From positions 358,324-422,323 of the forward strand of contig DKQK01000025.1 of NCBI GenBank assembly GCA_002471665.1: 64,000 nucleotides of DNA. Direction: 5' to 3'. A program made the position numbers and the translations under genes. Under the pieces are notes generated by a model. That model did no database searches and was not told the origin of the DNA. It was given only the letters and a program-made list of their open reading frames with translations. Within the stretch, counting starts at the first letter, position 1. Each line of letters opens with the position of its first letter. This document shows, piece by piece, positions 54,514 to 63,397 of the stretch. Origin of the DNA: Gammaproteobacteria bacterium UBA7310 (GTDB taxonomy: Bacteria > Pseudomonadota > Gammaproteobacteria > Pseudomonadales > Ketobacteraceae).

Positions 54514-55188
54514 TCAACGCAGGCCGGATCGGAAGGGCACGAAACGCACATCTTCGATAAATTCCCGCTCATATCCCTGTTCCGTTCGTGTAATACGAAA
54601 CAGCTTCTGCTCATGCTCCCCAATGGGAATCACCAACCTGCCGCCAATCGCCAGCTGTTCCAGCAGTTCCTGAGGAACATCGGCGGGAGCTGCCGCCGCC
54701 AAGATGCCGTCAAAAGGCGCTTTATCCTGCAATCCCACGCTGCCATCCGCATAGCGAAGCATGACATTATTAATCTTTAATGCGCGCAAACGCTGACGTG
54801 CTTTTTCCTGCAGTACCTTGATACGCTCGAGGGAAACAATTTCTTTGGCAAACCGCGCCAGGACTGCAGTCTGATAGCCTGAGCCCGTGCCGATTTCCAG
54901 CACTTTGTCCAGAGGCGCCCCTTCAATCAGCAGCTCCGTCATGCGGGCAACAATATACGGTTGCGAGATGGTCTGGCCATGCCCGATGGGGAGCGCGGTG
55001 TCTTCATAGGCCCGATGCGCCAGCGCCTCATCCACGAACCAGTGCCGGGGCACACTGCGAATTGCTTCCAGAACCGCGTAATTGCAGATCCCCTGATCCT
55101 GCAAACGCGCTATCAAGCGATCCCGGGTACGCTGTGACGTCATGCCGATACCATTCAGCCCCGTTGCTGCCAGAAAAGAATCGTTCAC
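54514..55188 (-). CDS. pcm: Protein-L-isoaspartate O-methyltransferase Pcm
   Basis: Repairs isoaspartyl damage in proteins using SAM. The GTG at 55188 has GAGG eight bases upstream and gives 224 residues. The ATG at 55143 (MTSQRTRDRLIARL) fits the family N-terminus better but has a weak ribosome site. The SAM motif VLEIGTGSGYQTAVLA and the Pcm motif YEDTALPIGHGQTISQPYIVARMTE are complete. surE, its usual partner, is missing from the 105-bp gap to truD. Confidence 0.95.
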   Translation of the reverse strand: MNDSFLAATGLNGIGMTSQRTRDRLIARLQDQGICNYAVLEAIRSVPRHWFVDEALAHRAYEDTALPIGHGQTISQPYIVARMTELLIEGAPLDKVLEIGTGSGYQTAVLARFAKEIVSLERIKVLQEKARQRLRALKINNVMLRYADGSVGLQDKAPFDGILAAAAPADVPQELLEQLAIGGRLVIPIGEHEQKLFRITRTEQGYEREFIEDVRFVPFRSGLR

Positions 55189-55293
55189 TCGCTGGTCCTC
55201 ATCCCGTGTACGTCAATCATCTCAATAAATTCTTGTTATTCAAGTAATTCATTGTAAAAGAAGGTGTTGAAAACGGCGAGTCGAATTGTGGCT

Positions 55294-56325
55294 TTATTTT
55301 GCCCGGAGGATAGAAAGATCCTTAAGCTTGACTAATTCCCGCAACACCGTGGTGGCAAAGGCTCCTTTTGGCAGTTCAAACTCCAGGGTTTCACCGAGTG
55401 TATCGGACCCCAGCACCAGGTTGTGAGGCAGTAGCCGTAACGCCCGCACATCAACCTTCATATTTGCCAGCTTGAAGAGCGCCAGAATCGAAGGCGGCAC
55501 CCCTGCGCTTTCAGCCCCCGCCAGATAGCCCCCGAGATGAATATCGCCGCCGTTATAACGGGCCTGCAGGGTTGTGCTCCACGCCGCCTCGTGAAAGTAA
55601 CTCTGATTGCCATCGAGCATGATGGGGTCCCCCGGCTGCCATGCTTGCCAGGTGCCGGCCCGAACCCGCTGCCCCAATTCTCCGTTAAACAGCCAGCTGC
55701 GCAGGGTGGTCAATACCCGACTGCGTTGCGCTCTATCTTCCGGTAATTTGCCTTCCCCAGCATATGCCAGCGCTTCGTCTATGTTGGCACCATGATGGCC
55801 AAACCGTTGCGGCCCAAAATAATTCGGCACACCGGAGGCTGCCACAGCGGCGGCCCGGGACTGCAGATCCTCTGGGTTTCGTGCATTACGCAGACGAATA
55901 AAAAAGCGGTTACTTTTATGGGTTCCGATACGAAGCTTGCGGTGGTGCCGGCCAAATCGCAACAGGCGGATCCCCTGCGCGGCCAATTGTTGCTGATCCG
56001 GCTGCGGGTCTTTTCCCGGCAGATGAATGGAAAACCATTGGCTGGTAAGGCCACGCCGGTCCTTAAGGCCGGAGTAACTCACTTGGCGCTGGGACACACC
56101 AAACAGTCGAGCCAGACACTTCACGGTGTAACGGGTGTTGTGATCATCGGTCTGCAGCAACAGGAACAGATGTTCGCCATCACCACTGGGCTCAAAACCC
56201 AACACCTCCTCCACCACGAAATCCCCGGCACAGGTTTTAAAGTCGGCTTGGGCTGTTGGCACGCCACCGGCATAAGGCGCATGCTCCAGTCCATGGGCAG
56301 GCAGCCCCTGATGCAACTCGCTCAC
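55294..56325 (-). CDS. truD: tRNA pseudouridine(13) synthase TruD
   Basis: Makes pseudouridine 13 in tRNA-Glu. The 343-residue protein has the catalytic Asp in YSGLKDRRGLTSQWFSI and the TruD motifs GVPNYFGPQRFG and LRSWLFNGELGQRV. The C-terminal insertion domain is shortish but complete. It overlaps ispF by 4 bp (ATGA type), giving translational coupling. Confidence 0.96.
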   Translation of the reverse strand: MSELHQGLPAHGLEHAPYAGGVPTAQADFKTCAGDFVVEEVLGFEPSGDGEHLFLLLQTDDHNTRYTVKCLARLFGVSQRQVSYSGLKDRRGLTSQWFSIHLPGKDPQPDQQQLAAQGIRLLRFGRHHRKLRIGTHKSNRFFIRLRNARNPEDLQSRAAAVAASGVPNYFGPQRFGHHGANIDEALAYAGEGKLPEDRAQRSRVLTTLRSWLFNGELGQRVRAGTWQAWQPGDPIMLDGNQSYFHEAAWSTTLQARYNGGDIHLGGYLAGAESAGVPPSILALFKLANMKVDVRALRLLPHNLVLGSDTLGETLEFELPKGAFATTVLRELVKLKDLSILRAK

Positions 56326-56798
56326 AATGGGCAGATCAAAGCCACAGCGTGCACGGCAATGCCCTCTTTGCGGCCGGTGTAACCCAAGTTTTCGGTGGTG
56401 GTGGCTTTCACGTTGACCGCCGTCAGCGCAACCTCTAGATCGGTGGCGATGTGCTGGCGCATGGCCGGAATATGAGGCGCCATTTTGGGGGCCTGCGCGA
56501 CGATGGTGATATCCACATTGCCCACCCGATAACCCGCTTCCACCAACCGAGCGACCACGGTACGTAACAACTGCCGACTGTCGGCACCCCGGTAGCGGGC
56601 ATCCGTATCGGGAAAATGCTGACCGATGTCCCCCAGCGCCGCCGCCCCCAGCAAAGCGTCCGCCAGGGCATGCAAAGCAACGTCGCCGTCGGAATGGGCA
56701 ACAAAGCCCTGCTCATGGGGAATGCGCACGCCTCCCAGCATCAAATGGTCACCGCTACCAAAACGATGGACGTCAAAACCATGGCCGATTCGAATCAT
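56322..56798 (-). CDS. ispF: 2-C-methyl-D-erythritol 2,4-cyclodiphosphate synthase IspF
   Basis: Fifth enzyme of the MEP isoprenoid pathway. It has 158 residues. RIGHGFDVHRFG supplies the zinc ligands, HSDGDVALHALADALLGAAALGDIGQHFPDTD the active site, and the C-terminal TENLGYTGRKEGIAVHAVALI is conserved. It lies 31 bp downstream of ispD. Confidence 0.98.
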   Translation of the reverse strand: MIRIGHGFDVHRFGSGDHLMLGGVRIPHEQGFVAHSDGDVALHALADALLGAAALGDIGQHFPDTDARYRGADSRQLLRTVVARLVEAGYRVGNVDITIVAQAPKMAPHIPAMRQHIATDLEVALTAVNVKATTTENLGYTGRKEGIAVHAVALICPL

Positions 56799-56829
56799 GC
56801 TTGCTTACCTGGCTCCGGTAGTGGTTGTA

Positions 56830-57531
56830 TCATTGCCGCTGAATATACAGTTCAGTGAGAGCCAGATCCAGGGGGTGGGTAATCTTGATGTTGTCATGCA
56901 TACCTTCTACCAGAAGGGGGTGATGACCAAGCCGTTCCATGGCAGCGGATTCATCCGTCACCAAGAGGCCTTCATCCAGTGCAGACTCAATGGCGCGACG
57001 CAGATCACCCAGACGAAACAACTGTGGAGTCAGGGCATGCCAGAGTTGACTGCGGTCCACGGTGGCCTCGATTTGATTTATGCGGTTACCACGCTTCATG
57101 GTGTCCCGCACTTGATTGGCCAGAATACCGCCCACTGCATCGAACTGTTCCACCTGCCGGATCAGCTTCCGGACATCGTCGGCACGGACACAGGGCCTGG
57201 CCACATCGTGAACCAACACCCAATCCTGATCACTGCCCAACTCAGTGACGTAGCGCAAGCCGTTTAACACGGAATGGCAACGTTCAGCCCCCCCAATCAC
57301 GGTCTTGATACGGCTATCCCTGGCAATCTTCAGGGATTTGAAATGATTGTCTTCGGCACTGATCGCCACAACAACCTGGCTGATCTCACTCAGGGAAAGC
57401 AAGCGCTCCAGTGTGTTCTCAACCACGGTTTTACCGTTCAATTGCAGGTATTGTTTGGGCATTGCCGAGCCGAAGCGTTTCCCCACACCTGCGGCTGGCA
57501 CTACGCACCATATACGAGTAGAAGCGTTCAT
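56830..57531 (-). CDS. ispD: 2-C-methyl-D-erythritol 4-phosphate cytidylyltransferase IspD
   Basis: Third enzyme of the MEP pathway; it transfers CMP from CTP. It has 233 residues. The CTP loop is VVPAAGVGKRFGSAMPKQYLQLNGKTV. The other motifs are VLVHDVARPCV, DTMKRG, QTPQLF-like LTPQLF, and TDESAAMERLGHHPLLVEG. It lies 6 bp downstream of ftsB. Confidence 0.97.
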   Translation of the reverse strand: MNASTRIWCVVPAAGVGKRFGSAMPKQYLQLNGKTVVENTLERLLSLSEISQVVVAISAEDNHFKSLKIARDSRIKTVIGGAERCHSVLNGLRYVTELGSDQDWVLVHDVARPCVRADDVRKLIRQVEQFDAVGGILANQVRDTMKRGNRINQIEATVDRSQLWHALTPQLFRLGDLRRAIESALDEGLLVTDESAAMERLGHHPLLVEGMHDNIKITHPLDLALTELYIQRQ

Positions 57532-57537
57532 GTGATT

Positions 57538-57855
57538 TTACTGCTGGTCGTCGTCTATTATCAGAAAGAAGGTTTCATCTTCTTTCACCATCCCCAATTG
57601 TGTACGAGCCCGCTCCTCAACGGCATCCAACCCTTCCTTGAGGTTCTTTACTTCCGCCCGCAATCTCTTGTTACGTTCCGCCGCCAAATAGTTCTCTTGC
57701 TCTTGACGCTCAATTTCACCCTTGAGGCGCCAGATATCAGCCAGACTGTCTTCCCCTATCCACAACCGTAACTGCAGGGCAAAGAAACAGATCACCAACA
57801 CCCAGAATAAGAACCGGGGTAACGTAAACCATGACTGTTGACTGTTTTCGGTCAT
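57538..57855 (-). CDS. ftsB: Cell division protein FtsB
   Basis: Bitopic division protein that forms a complex with FtsL and FtsQ. The 105 residues comprise a short cytoplasmic N-terminus, one span (about 12-30, LPRFLFWVLVICFFALQLRLWIG), then a periplasmic coiled coil (IWRLKGEIERQEQENYLAAERNKRLRAEVKNLKEGLDAVEERARTQLGMVKEDETFF). ftsB-ispD-ispF order is widespread. Confidence 0.95.
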   Translation of the reverse strand: MTENSQQSWFTLPRFLFWVLVICFFALQLRLWIGEDSLADIWRLKGEIERQEQENYLAAERNKRLRAEVKNLKEGLDAVEERARTQLGMVKEDETFFLIIDDDQQ

Positions 57856-57994
57856 TTTTATTGCTGTACTGTCAGCATCGGCGGAACATGCGCTTAAGAA
57901 TGGAGCCTTAGCCTTGATTGGTCAAGCGACAAAAGACTCACGGAAAACGCCAAGCCGGATGGCCTGGCGCCTGCAATGGCATAAGGGATGCTGT

Positions 57995-59293
57995 TTATTT
58001 GAAAGCGCGGAATTCGGCTTTACCCTTATAAGGGGCCTGCTCTCCGATCACCTCTTCAATGCGCAACAACTGGTTATATTTGGCCACCCGGTCGGAACGG
58101 CACAAAGAGCCGGTTTTGATCTGGCCTGCCGCCGTTGCCACCGCCAGATCAGCGATGGTGGCATCTTCGGTTTCGCCGGAGCGATGCGAAATGACGGCGG
58201 TGTAACCGGCGTTTTTCGCCATTTTAATGGCGTCCAGTGTTTCGGTGAGGGAACCGATCTGGTTGAACTTGATCAGGATGCTGTTGGCAATGTCTTTCTC
58301 GATGCCTTCTTTCAGGATCTTGGTGTTGGTAACAAACAGGTCATCCCCCACCAGTTGAACTTTCTCACCGAGCTTTTCGGTGAGCACTTTCCAGCCATCC
58401 CAATCCCCCTCATCGAGGCCGTCCTCAATGGAGATGATGGGATAACGGCTGCACAGATCCGCCAGATAATCAGCAAATTCTGCTGAAGTCAGGGATTTGT
58501 TATCGCCGGCCAGAACGTATTTGCCATCCTTGTAGAATTCCGTTGCCGCACAATCCAGCGCCAGGGTCACATCCTCCCCCAGTTTGTATCCGGCTTTTTC
58601 CACCGCTTCTGAAATAACTTTAAGCGCTTCTTCATTGGAAGACAGGTTAGGCGCGAAACCACCTTCGTCCCCCACCGCTGTATTCAACCCCTTGGCGCTG
58701 AGAACGGATTTAAGGGCATGAAAAATTTCCGCTCCGCAGCGCAGGGCTTCTGCGAAATTCGGCGCTCCCACCGGTTGAATCATGAACTCCTGGATGTCCA
58801 CGTTGTTGTCGGCGTGGGCACCACCATTGATGATGTTCATCATGGGAACCGGCATGCTGTAAGGGCCCGCTTTGCCATCCATCACTTCGCTGATGTGCTG
58901 GAACAGAGGCACCTGCTTGTGCACCGCTGCGGCTTTGGCCACGGCAAGGGAAACCGCCAGAATCGCATTGGCACCGAATTTGGATTTGTTCTCGGTTCCA
59001 TCGGCATCGATCATGGCCTGGTCGATGGCACGTTGATCCAGCGCATTTTTACCTTTGAGCAGGGTCTGAATATCGTTGTTAACGGCCGCTACCGCTTTTA
59101 AGACACCCTTGCCCAGATAGCGGGACTTGTCACCATCGCGCAACTCCAATGCCTCACGGGATCCGGTGGAGGCACCGGACGGCGCGCAGGCAGTCCCCGC
59201 CGCACCGGATTCCAGAATAACGTCCGCTTCTACAGTGGGGTTTCCTCGTGAATCCAGCACTTCCCGGGCGCGGATTTGAGTGATCTTAGGCAT
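57995..59293 (-). CDS. eno: Enolase
   Basis: Interconverts 2-phosphoglycerate and phosphoenolpyruvate. It has 432 residues. Conserved elements are EVLDSRGNPTVEADV, GASTGSREALELRDGD, NGGAHADNNVDIQEFMI, VGDEGGFAPNL, ISIEDGLDEGDWDGW, QLVGDDLFVTN, IKFNQIGSLTETL and ISHRSGETED. Mg2+ ligands and catalytic residues are all present. It is followed on the minus strand by ftsB after 139 bp. Confidence 0.99.
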   Translation of the reverse strand: MPKITQIRAREVLDSRGNPTVEADVILESGAAGTACAPSGASTGSREALELRDGDKSRYLGKGVLKAVAAVNNDIQTLLKGKNALDQRAIDQAMIDADGTENKSKFGANAILAVSLAVAKAAAVHKQVPLFQHISEVMDGKAGPYSMPVPMMNIINGGAHADNNVDIQEFMIQPVGAPNFAEALRCGAEIFHALKSVLSAKGLNTAVGDEGGFAPNLSSNEEALKVISEAVEKAGYKLGEDVTLALDCAATEFYKDGKYVLAGDNKSLTSAEFADYLADLCSRYPIISIEDGLDEGDWDGWKVLTEKLGEKVQLVGDDLFVTNTKILKEGIEKDIANSILIKFNQIGSLTETLDAIKMAKNAGYTAVISHRSGETEDATIADLAVATAAGQIKTGSLCRSDRVAKYNQLLRIEEVIGEQAPYKGKAEFRAFK

Positions 59294-59335
59294 GATCAGG
59301 ATGTCTCCTATGACAAATGTGATACGTAAATTAAA

Positions 59336-60205
59336 TCAGTGGGTGTCCAGCTCTGTAAAGCCTTTCACCAATTCGTCCAACGCTTTCACCTGGGCCAGGA
59401 ACGGCTCCAGCATGGCAAGGCGCAAGGCGCAGGGGCCATCGCACTTGGCTTTATCCGGGTCTGGATGTGCTTCCAGAAACAGGCCGGCCAGGCGCTGGCT
59501 CATGCCGGCCAGAGCCAGTTCGGTAACCTGGGCGCGGCGGCCGCCGGCGGCCTCTGCTAATCCGCCGGGCATTTGCAGGGAATGGGTGACATCAAAAAAC
59601 AGCGGATTGCCGAACTCTTTCATGATGCCGAAGCCCAGCATATCCACCACCAGGTTGTTGTAACCGAAGCTTGCGCCCCGTTCACACAGGATCACCTGGT
59701 CGTTACCGGCCTCTTCGCACTTGCGAATGATGTGTTTCATCTCCCGCGGTGCCAGGAACTGCGCTTTCTTGACGTTGATGATGGCCTTGGTTTGCGCCAT
59801 CGCCACCACCAGATCGGTTTGCCGGGAGAGAAACGCCGGCAACTGGATGATGTCGCAGACTTCCGCCACCGGCCCGGCCTGATGGGGCTCGTGCACATCC
59901 GTAATAATGGGCACACCGAAGGTGGATTTGATTTCTTCAAATATCTTCAGGCCCTGATCCAGACCCGGCCCGCGGAAAGAACTCACCGACGAGCGATTGG
60001 CCTTGTCAAAAGACGCCTTGAAAACGTAGGGAATACCGAGCTTTTCCGTCACTTTCACGTAGCTTTCGGCGATTTCCATGGCCAGGTCTCTGGATTCCAG
60101 CACATTCATGCCGCCAAACAGCACGAAAGGCAGATCGTTGGCCATTTTGATGACCTCCCCTTTCGGGGTGGTCAGCTCGATCACTTTCTGGGGTTGTTTG
60201 CTCAT
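59336..60205 (-). CDS. kdsA: 3-deoxy-8-phosphooctulonate synthase KdsA
   Basis: Makes KDO-8-phosphate for lipopolysaccharide from phosphoenolpyruvate and arabinose 5-phosphate. The ATG at 60205 (MSKQPQKVIEL, AAGGGA upstream) gives 289 residues. FVLFGGMNVLESRDLAMEIAE, FKASFDKANRSSVSSFRGPGLDQGL, PIITDVHEP and FDVTHSLQMPGG are the family motifs. FGG replaces the common IAG in the first motif, which is a known variation among gammaproteobacteria. Confidence 0.97.
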   Translation of the reverse strand: MSKQPQKVIELTTPKGEVIKMANDLPFVLFGGMNVLESRDLAMEIAESYVKVTEKLGIPYVFKASFDKANRSSVSSFRGPGLDQGLKIFEEIKSTFGVPIITDVHEPHQAGPVAEVCDIIQLPAFLSRQTDLVVAMAQTKAIINVKKAQFLAPREMKHIIRKCEEAGNDQVILCERGASFGYNNLVVDMLGFGIMKEFGNPLFFDVTHSLQMPGGLAEAAGGRRAQVTELALAGMSQRLAGLFLEAHPDPDKAKCDGPCALRLAMLEPFLAQVKALDELVKGFTELDTH

Positions 60206-60264
60206 TGTGAGTTCCCTTTGCTCCACACTGCATCCACGCCTGCGGCGTTATTGGTAATGTACGC

Positions 60265-61908
60265 CTAATCTTTGCTGCCCAGCTTGCTGTCTTTATGCAC
60301 CTTGGCTGCCTTGATATACCCGGTAAACAACGGGTGCCCGTCGCGGGGGGTTGACGTAAATTCAGGGTGGAACTGACAGGCCACAAACCAGGGGTGATCC
60401 GGCACTTCAATCATCTCAACCAGGGACCCGTCCATTGAACGCCCGGCCACCCGCAGACCGGCTTTTTCCAGGGCAGGAACATACTTGTTGTTGACTTCAT
60501 AACGGTGACGGTGGCGTTCAAACACCACCTCTTTGCCGTACAAATCCCGCGACCGGCTGCCATCCACCAGGCGGCATTCCTGCGCCCCCAGTCGCATGGT
60601 GCCGCCCAGGTCGGAATCCCCGTCCCGTTGCTGCACGGAGCCATCCTCTTCACGCCACTCGGTAATCAGGCCCACCACCGGTGTTGCGGTATCTTCAACG
60701 AATTCGGTGCTGTGGGCATCGCTCAGGCCCGCCATGCCCCGGGCGTACTCAATGACGGCAACCTGCATACCCAGACAAATTCCCAAATACGGAACCTTGT
60801 TTTCCCGCGCGTAGCGCACCGCTGCAATCTTGCCCTCGGTGCCCCGCTTACCGAACCCACCCGGTACCAGAATGGCATCATAACGGGACAGACACTCCAC
60901 CCCATCGCGCTCCAGATCTTCGGAATCCACGTATTCAATATTGACCTTGGTGCGGGTACGGATACCGGCGTGCAACAAGGCCTCGTTCAGGGACTTGTAG
61001 GCATCCGCCAGATCCGTGTACTTACCCACCATGGCAAGGGTAATATCGTGCTGCGGATTCAGCTGTGCATCCACTACGCCGGTCCACTCGCTGAGATCGG
61101 CTGGTTTGCAGTCCAGGCCCAGTTTTTCCACCACAAAATCGTCCAGCCCCTGGGCATGCAACACCGAGGGGATCTTGTAGATGGTGTTAACATCCATCAG
61201 GCCAATCACCGCGCGCCGTTCCACATTGGTAAACAAGGCGATCTTGGCCAGCGAGGAATCCGGAATCTTGTGATCGGAACGGCACAACAACACGTCCGGT
61301 TGCAGGCCGATGGAGCGCAATTCCTTAACTGAATGCTGGGTGGGCTTGGTTTTGGTTTCACCCGCGGTGTCGATATAGGGCACCAGGGTCAGATGGATGA
61401 AGACGGAGTTATTGGAGCCCAGCTCAACCCGCAACTGTCGTACTGCTTCCAGGAAAGGCTGGGATTCAATGTCACCCACCGTGCCTCCGATCTCCACCAG
61501 CAGCACATCCACTCCCAGATCGTTGTTGAGGATCCGGTTTTTGATCTCATCGGTAATATGGGGGATCACCTGCACCGTGGCCCCCAGATAATCACCACGA
61601 CGCTCCTTTTCAATGACATCAAGATAAATCCGCCCGGAGGTGAAGTTATTCTTTTTGGTCATGGTGTTACGAATGAAGCGTTCATAATGGCCCAGGTCCA
61701 GATCGGTCTCGGCGCCGTCTTCGGTGACAAACACCTCTCCATGCTGATAGGGGCTCATGGTGCCCGGGTCGACGTTGATATAAGGGTCCAGTTTCATCAT
61801 GGAGACCTTAAGGCCACGGGCTTCCAAAATAGAGGCCAGGGAGGCTGCTGCTATTCCTTTACCCAAGGAAGACACAACACCACCCGTCACAAAAATATAT
61901 TTTGTCAT
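60265..61908 (-). CDS. pyrG: CTP synthase PyrG
   Basis: Converts UTP to CTP using ATP and glutamine. The ATG at 61908 (MTKYIFVTGGVVSSLGKGI) gives 547 residues, the usual length; an upstream in-frame start would add a non-homologous 29. The amidoligase domain has SLGKGIAAASLASILEARGLKVSMMKLDPYINVDPGTMSPYQHGEVFVTEDGAETDLDLGHYERF. The glutamine amidotransferase domain has the nucleophile Cys in LGICLGMQ and the His-Glu of CQFHPEF. Confidence 0.98.
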   Translation of the reverse strand: MTKYIFVTGGVVSSLGKGIAAASLASILEARGLKVSMMKLDPYINVDPGTMSPYQHGEVFVTEDGAETDLDLGHYERFIRNTMTKKNNFTSGRIYLDVIEKERRGDYLGATVQVIPHITDEIKNRILNNDLGVDVLLVEIGGTVGDIESQPFLEAVRQLRVELGSNNSVFIHLTLVPYIDTAGETKTKPTQHSVKELRSIGLQPDVLLCRSDHKIPDSSLAKIALFTNVERRAVIGLMDVNTIYKIPSVLHAQGLDDFVVEKLGLDCKPADLSEWTGVVDAQLNPQHDITLAMVGKYTDLADAYKSLNEALLHAGIRTRTKVNIEYVDSEDLERDGVECLSRYDAILVPGGFGKRGTEGKIAAVRYARENKVPYLGICLGMQVAVIEYARGMAGLSDAHSTEFVEDTATPVVGLITEWREEDGSVQQRDGDSDLGGTMRLGAQECRLVDGSRSRDLYGKEVVFERHRHRYEVNNKYVPALEKAGLRVAGRSMDGSLVEMIEVPDHPWFVACQFHPEFTSTPRDGHPLFTGYIKAAKVHKDSKLGSKD

Positions 61909-62019
61909 CGACTTACCAGTGAACGGAGAATGGAAACGGTTGTACAGGGACTGCCAAACAAGGTTGGCTAACGCCCTACTCAGAATGGACCGCAATTCTA
62001 CCTGATTAGGGGGGCAGAC

Positions 62020-63381
62020 TCAATCTTGAGCGGCATCACCCGGATCCCAGAGCAATCCCAGCTGATCATCCCCGGATTGGGGCAGAAAACCCTCACACAC
62101 ACACAGCCCCGGTAATCCGGCTATTTGATCACCGCGCCACAGAATCGGCCAGAGGCCCCGCAGCCATGGGGGGACACCTTCTTCCTGGAACAAATCTTTA
62201 AGGGGTTTCATGGGGCGCCCCGGGAGCTGCAAGCGTTCTCCGCCGCGGCGAAAGCGCACGGTCAAAGGCTCAAGCCCGCTCCCCTCCAGCAGCGCCCGCC
62301 GGGAAAACGCCGGTGCGGAGGCGTTGACCAGTAATCGCCCCAGGGGCAAGGCATGGGGCCGCTCAAATTGATTGACTGGTATCGCCAGGCCACCCGGCTC
62401 CGGCAGCGGGCGATTGAGGGCATACAGAGTGGACTGATAACGACGCACACTGTTGTGGCCCCAGGCCACCAGGGGCTGCCCATCCGGCGCGGCTGTGAGA
62501 ACCTCGTTGAGTATCCTCAGGGTGATGGTTTCGCTGGGGGGTTGAACGCCCTGCCGCCGTAACCAGTAGCGCAGCAGGTTTTTCTGGCGCGCTAGGCCAA
62601 GCCCCTGCAAGGCGCTGGTCTGCAGACCGCCATCAGCCCGTGGTTGCCCCAGATCCAGCGCCGCCAGCTCGTCCAGCAGCAGAGCCGATTCCCGGGCCAG
62701 GCGGGCAGATCGGGCCAGTGCCTGATTCAACTGTGGACGCGCGTTGCGCCACTGGGGTAACAACCGCAGCCGGATAAAATTACGTTCCATGGCCGGATCG
62801 CGGTTACTGGGGTCGTCCACCCAGGCCAGATCATGATCGTGGGCGAATTGTTCCAGTTGGACACGATCCACCGCCAGCAGCGGGCGCAGCAGGGTGAATC
62901 CATGCTGCTCACTGCAGGAGGTCATGGCCCCCAGCCCTAGCGGGCCACTGCCCCGGGCCAAACGTTGCAGCATGGTTTCAACCTGATCATCACGGTGGTG
63001 TGCCAGCAGCAATCCGTCACCGGACTGGAGAAATTCCCGGAATGCGGCGTAACGGGCCTGACGGGCCACGGTCTCCAGACTGCCCGCCTCCGTGTTCACC
63101 AGAACCTTGCGCACGGTGCACTCGATCTGCCACCGGGCGCACATTTCAGCGCACTGCTGTTGCCACTGCTCTGCCTGCGGCTGCAGTTGATGATTGATGT
63201 GAATGGCGTGCAGCGCGGGCCGGTGGTCAGCCGGCTGCTGCAACCACCATTGATGGGTCAGGTGCAACAAAGCGGTGGAGTCCAGGCCACCACTGAGGCC
63301 CACCACAATACGGCGAAGCCCCGGCTTGACGGCCAGGGCTTGCGCGATCAACTGTACATCAACGTTCGACTGATAGGACAC
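62020..63381 (-). CDS. tilS: tRNA(Ile)-lysidine synthetase TilS
   Basis: Modifies C34 of tRNA-Ile(CAU) to lysidine with ATP and lysine. The 453-residue protein has the PP-loop VVGLSGGLDSTALLHL. AIHINHQLQPQAEQWQQQCAEMC, LAHHRDDQVETMLQRLARGSGPLGLGAM and DDPSNRDPAMERNFIRLRLLP follow. A C-terminal domain with LTVRFRRGGERLQLPGRPMKPLKDLFQEEGVPPWLR is also seen. In pseudomonads accA lies next to it; here a GldG-like gene does. Confidence 0.96.
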   Translation of the reverse strand: MSYQSNVDVQLIAQALAVKPGLRRIVVGLSGGLDSTALLHLTHQWWLQQPADHRPALHAIHINHQLQPQAEQWQQQCAEMCARWQIECTVRKVLVNTEAGSLETVARQARYAAFREFLQSGDGLLLAHHRDDQVETMLQRLARGSGPLGLGAMTSCSEQHGFTLLRPLLAVDRVQLEQFAHDHDLAWVDDPSNRDPAMERNFIRLRLLPQWRNARPQLNQALARSARLARESALLLDELAALDLGQPRADGGLQTSALQGLGLARQKNLLRYWLRRQGVQPPSETITLRILNEVLTAAPDGQPLVAWGHNSVRRYQSTLYALNRPLPEPGGLAIPVNQFERPHALPLGRLLVNASAPAFSRRALLEGSGLEPLTVRFRRGGERLQLPGRPMKPLKDLFQEEGVPPWLRGLWPILWRGDQIAGLPGLCVCEGFLPQSGDDQLGLLWDPGDAAQD

Positions 63382-63397
63382 TGTGCTCCGGCAGCCC

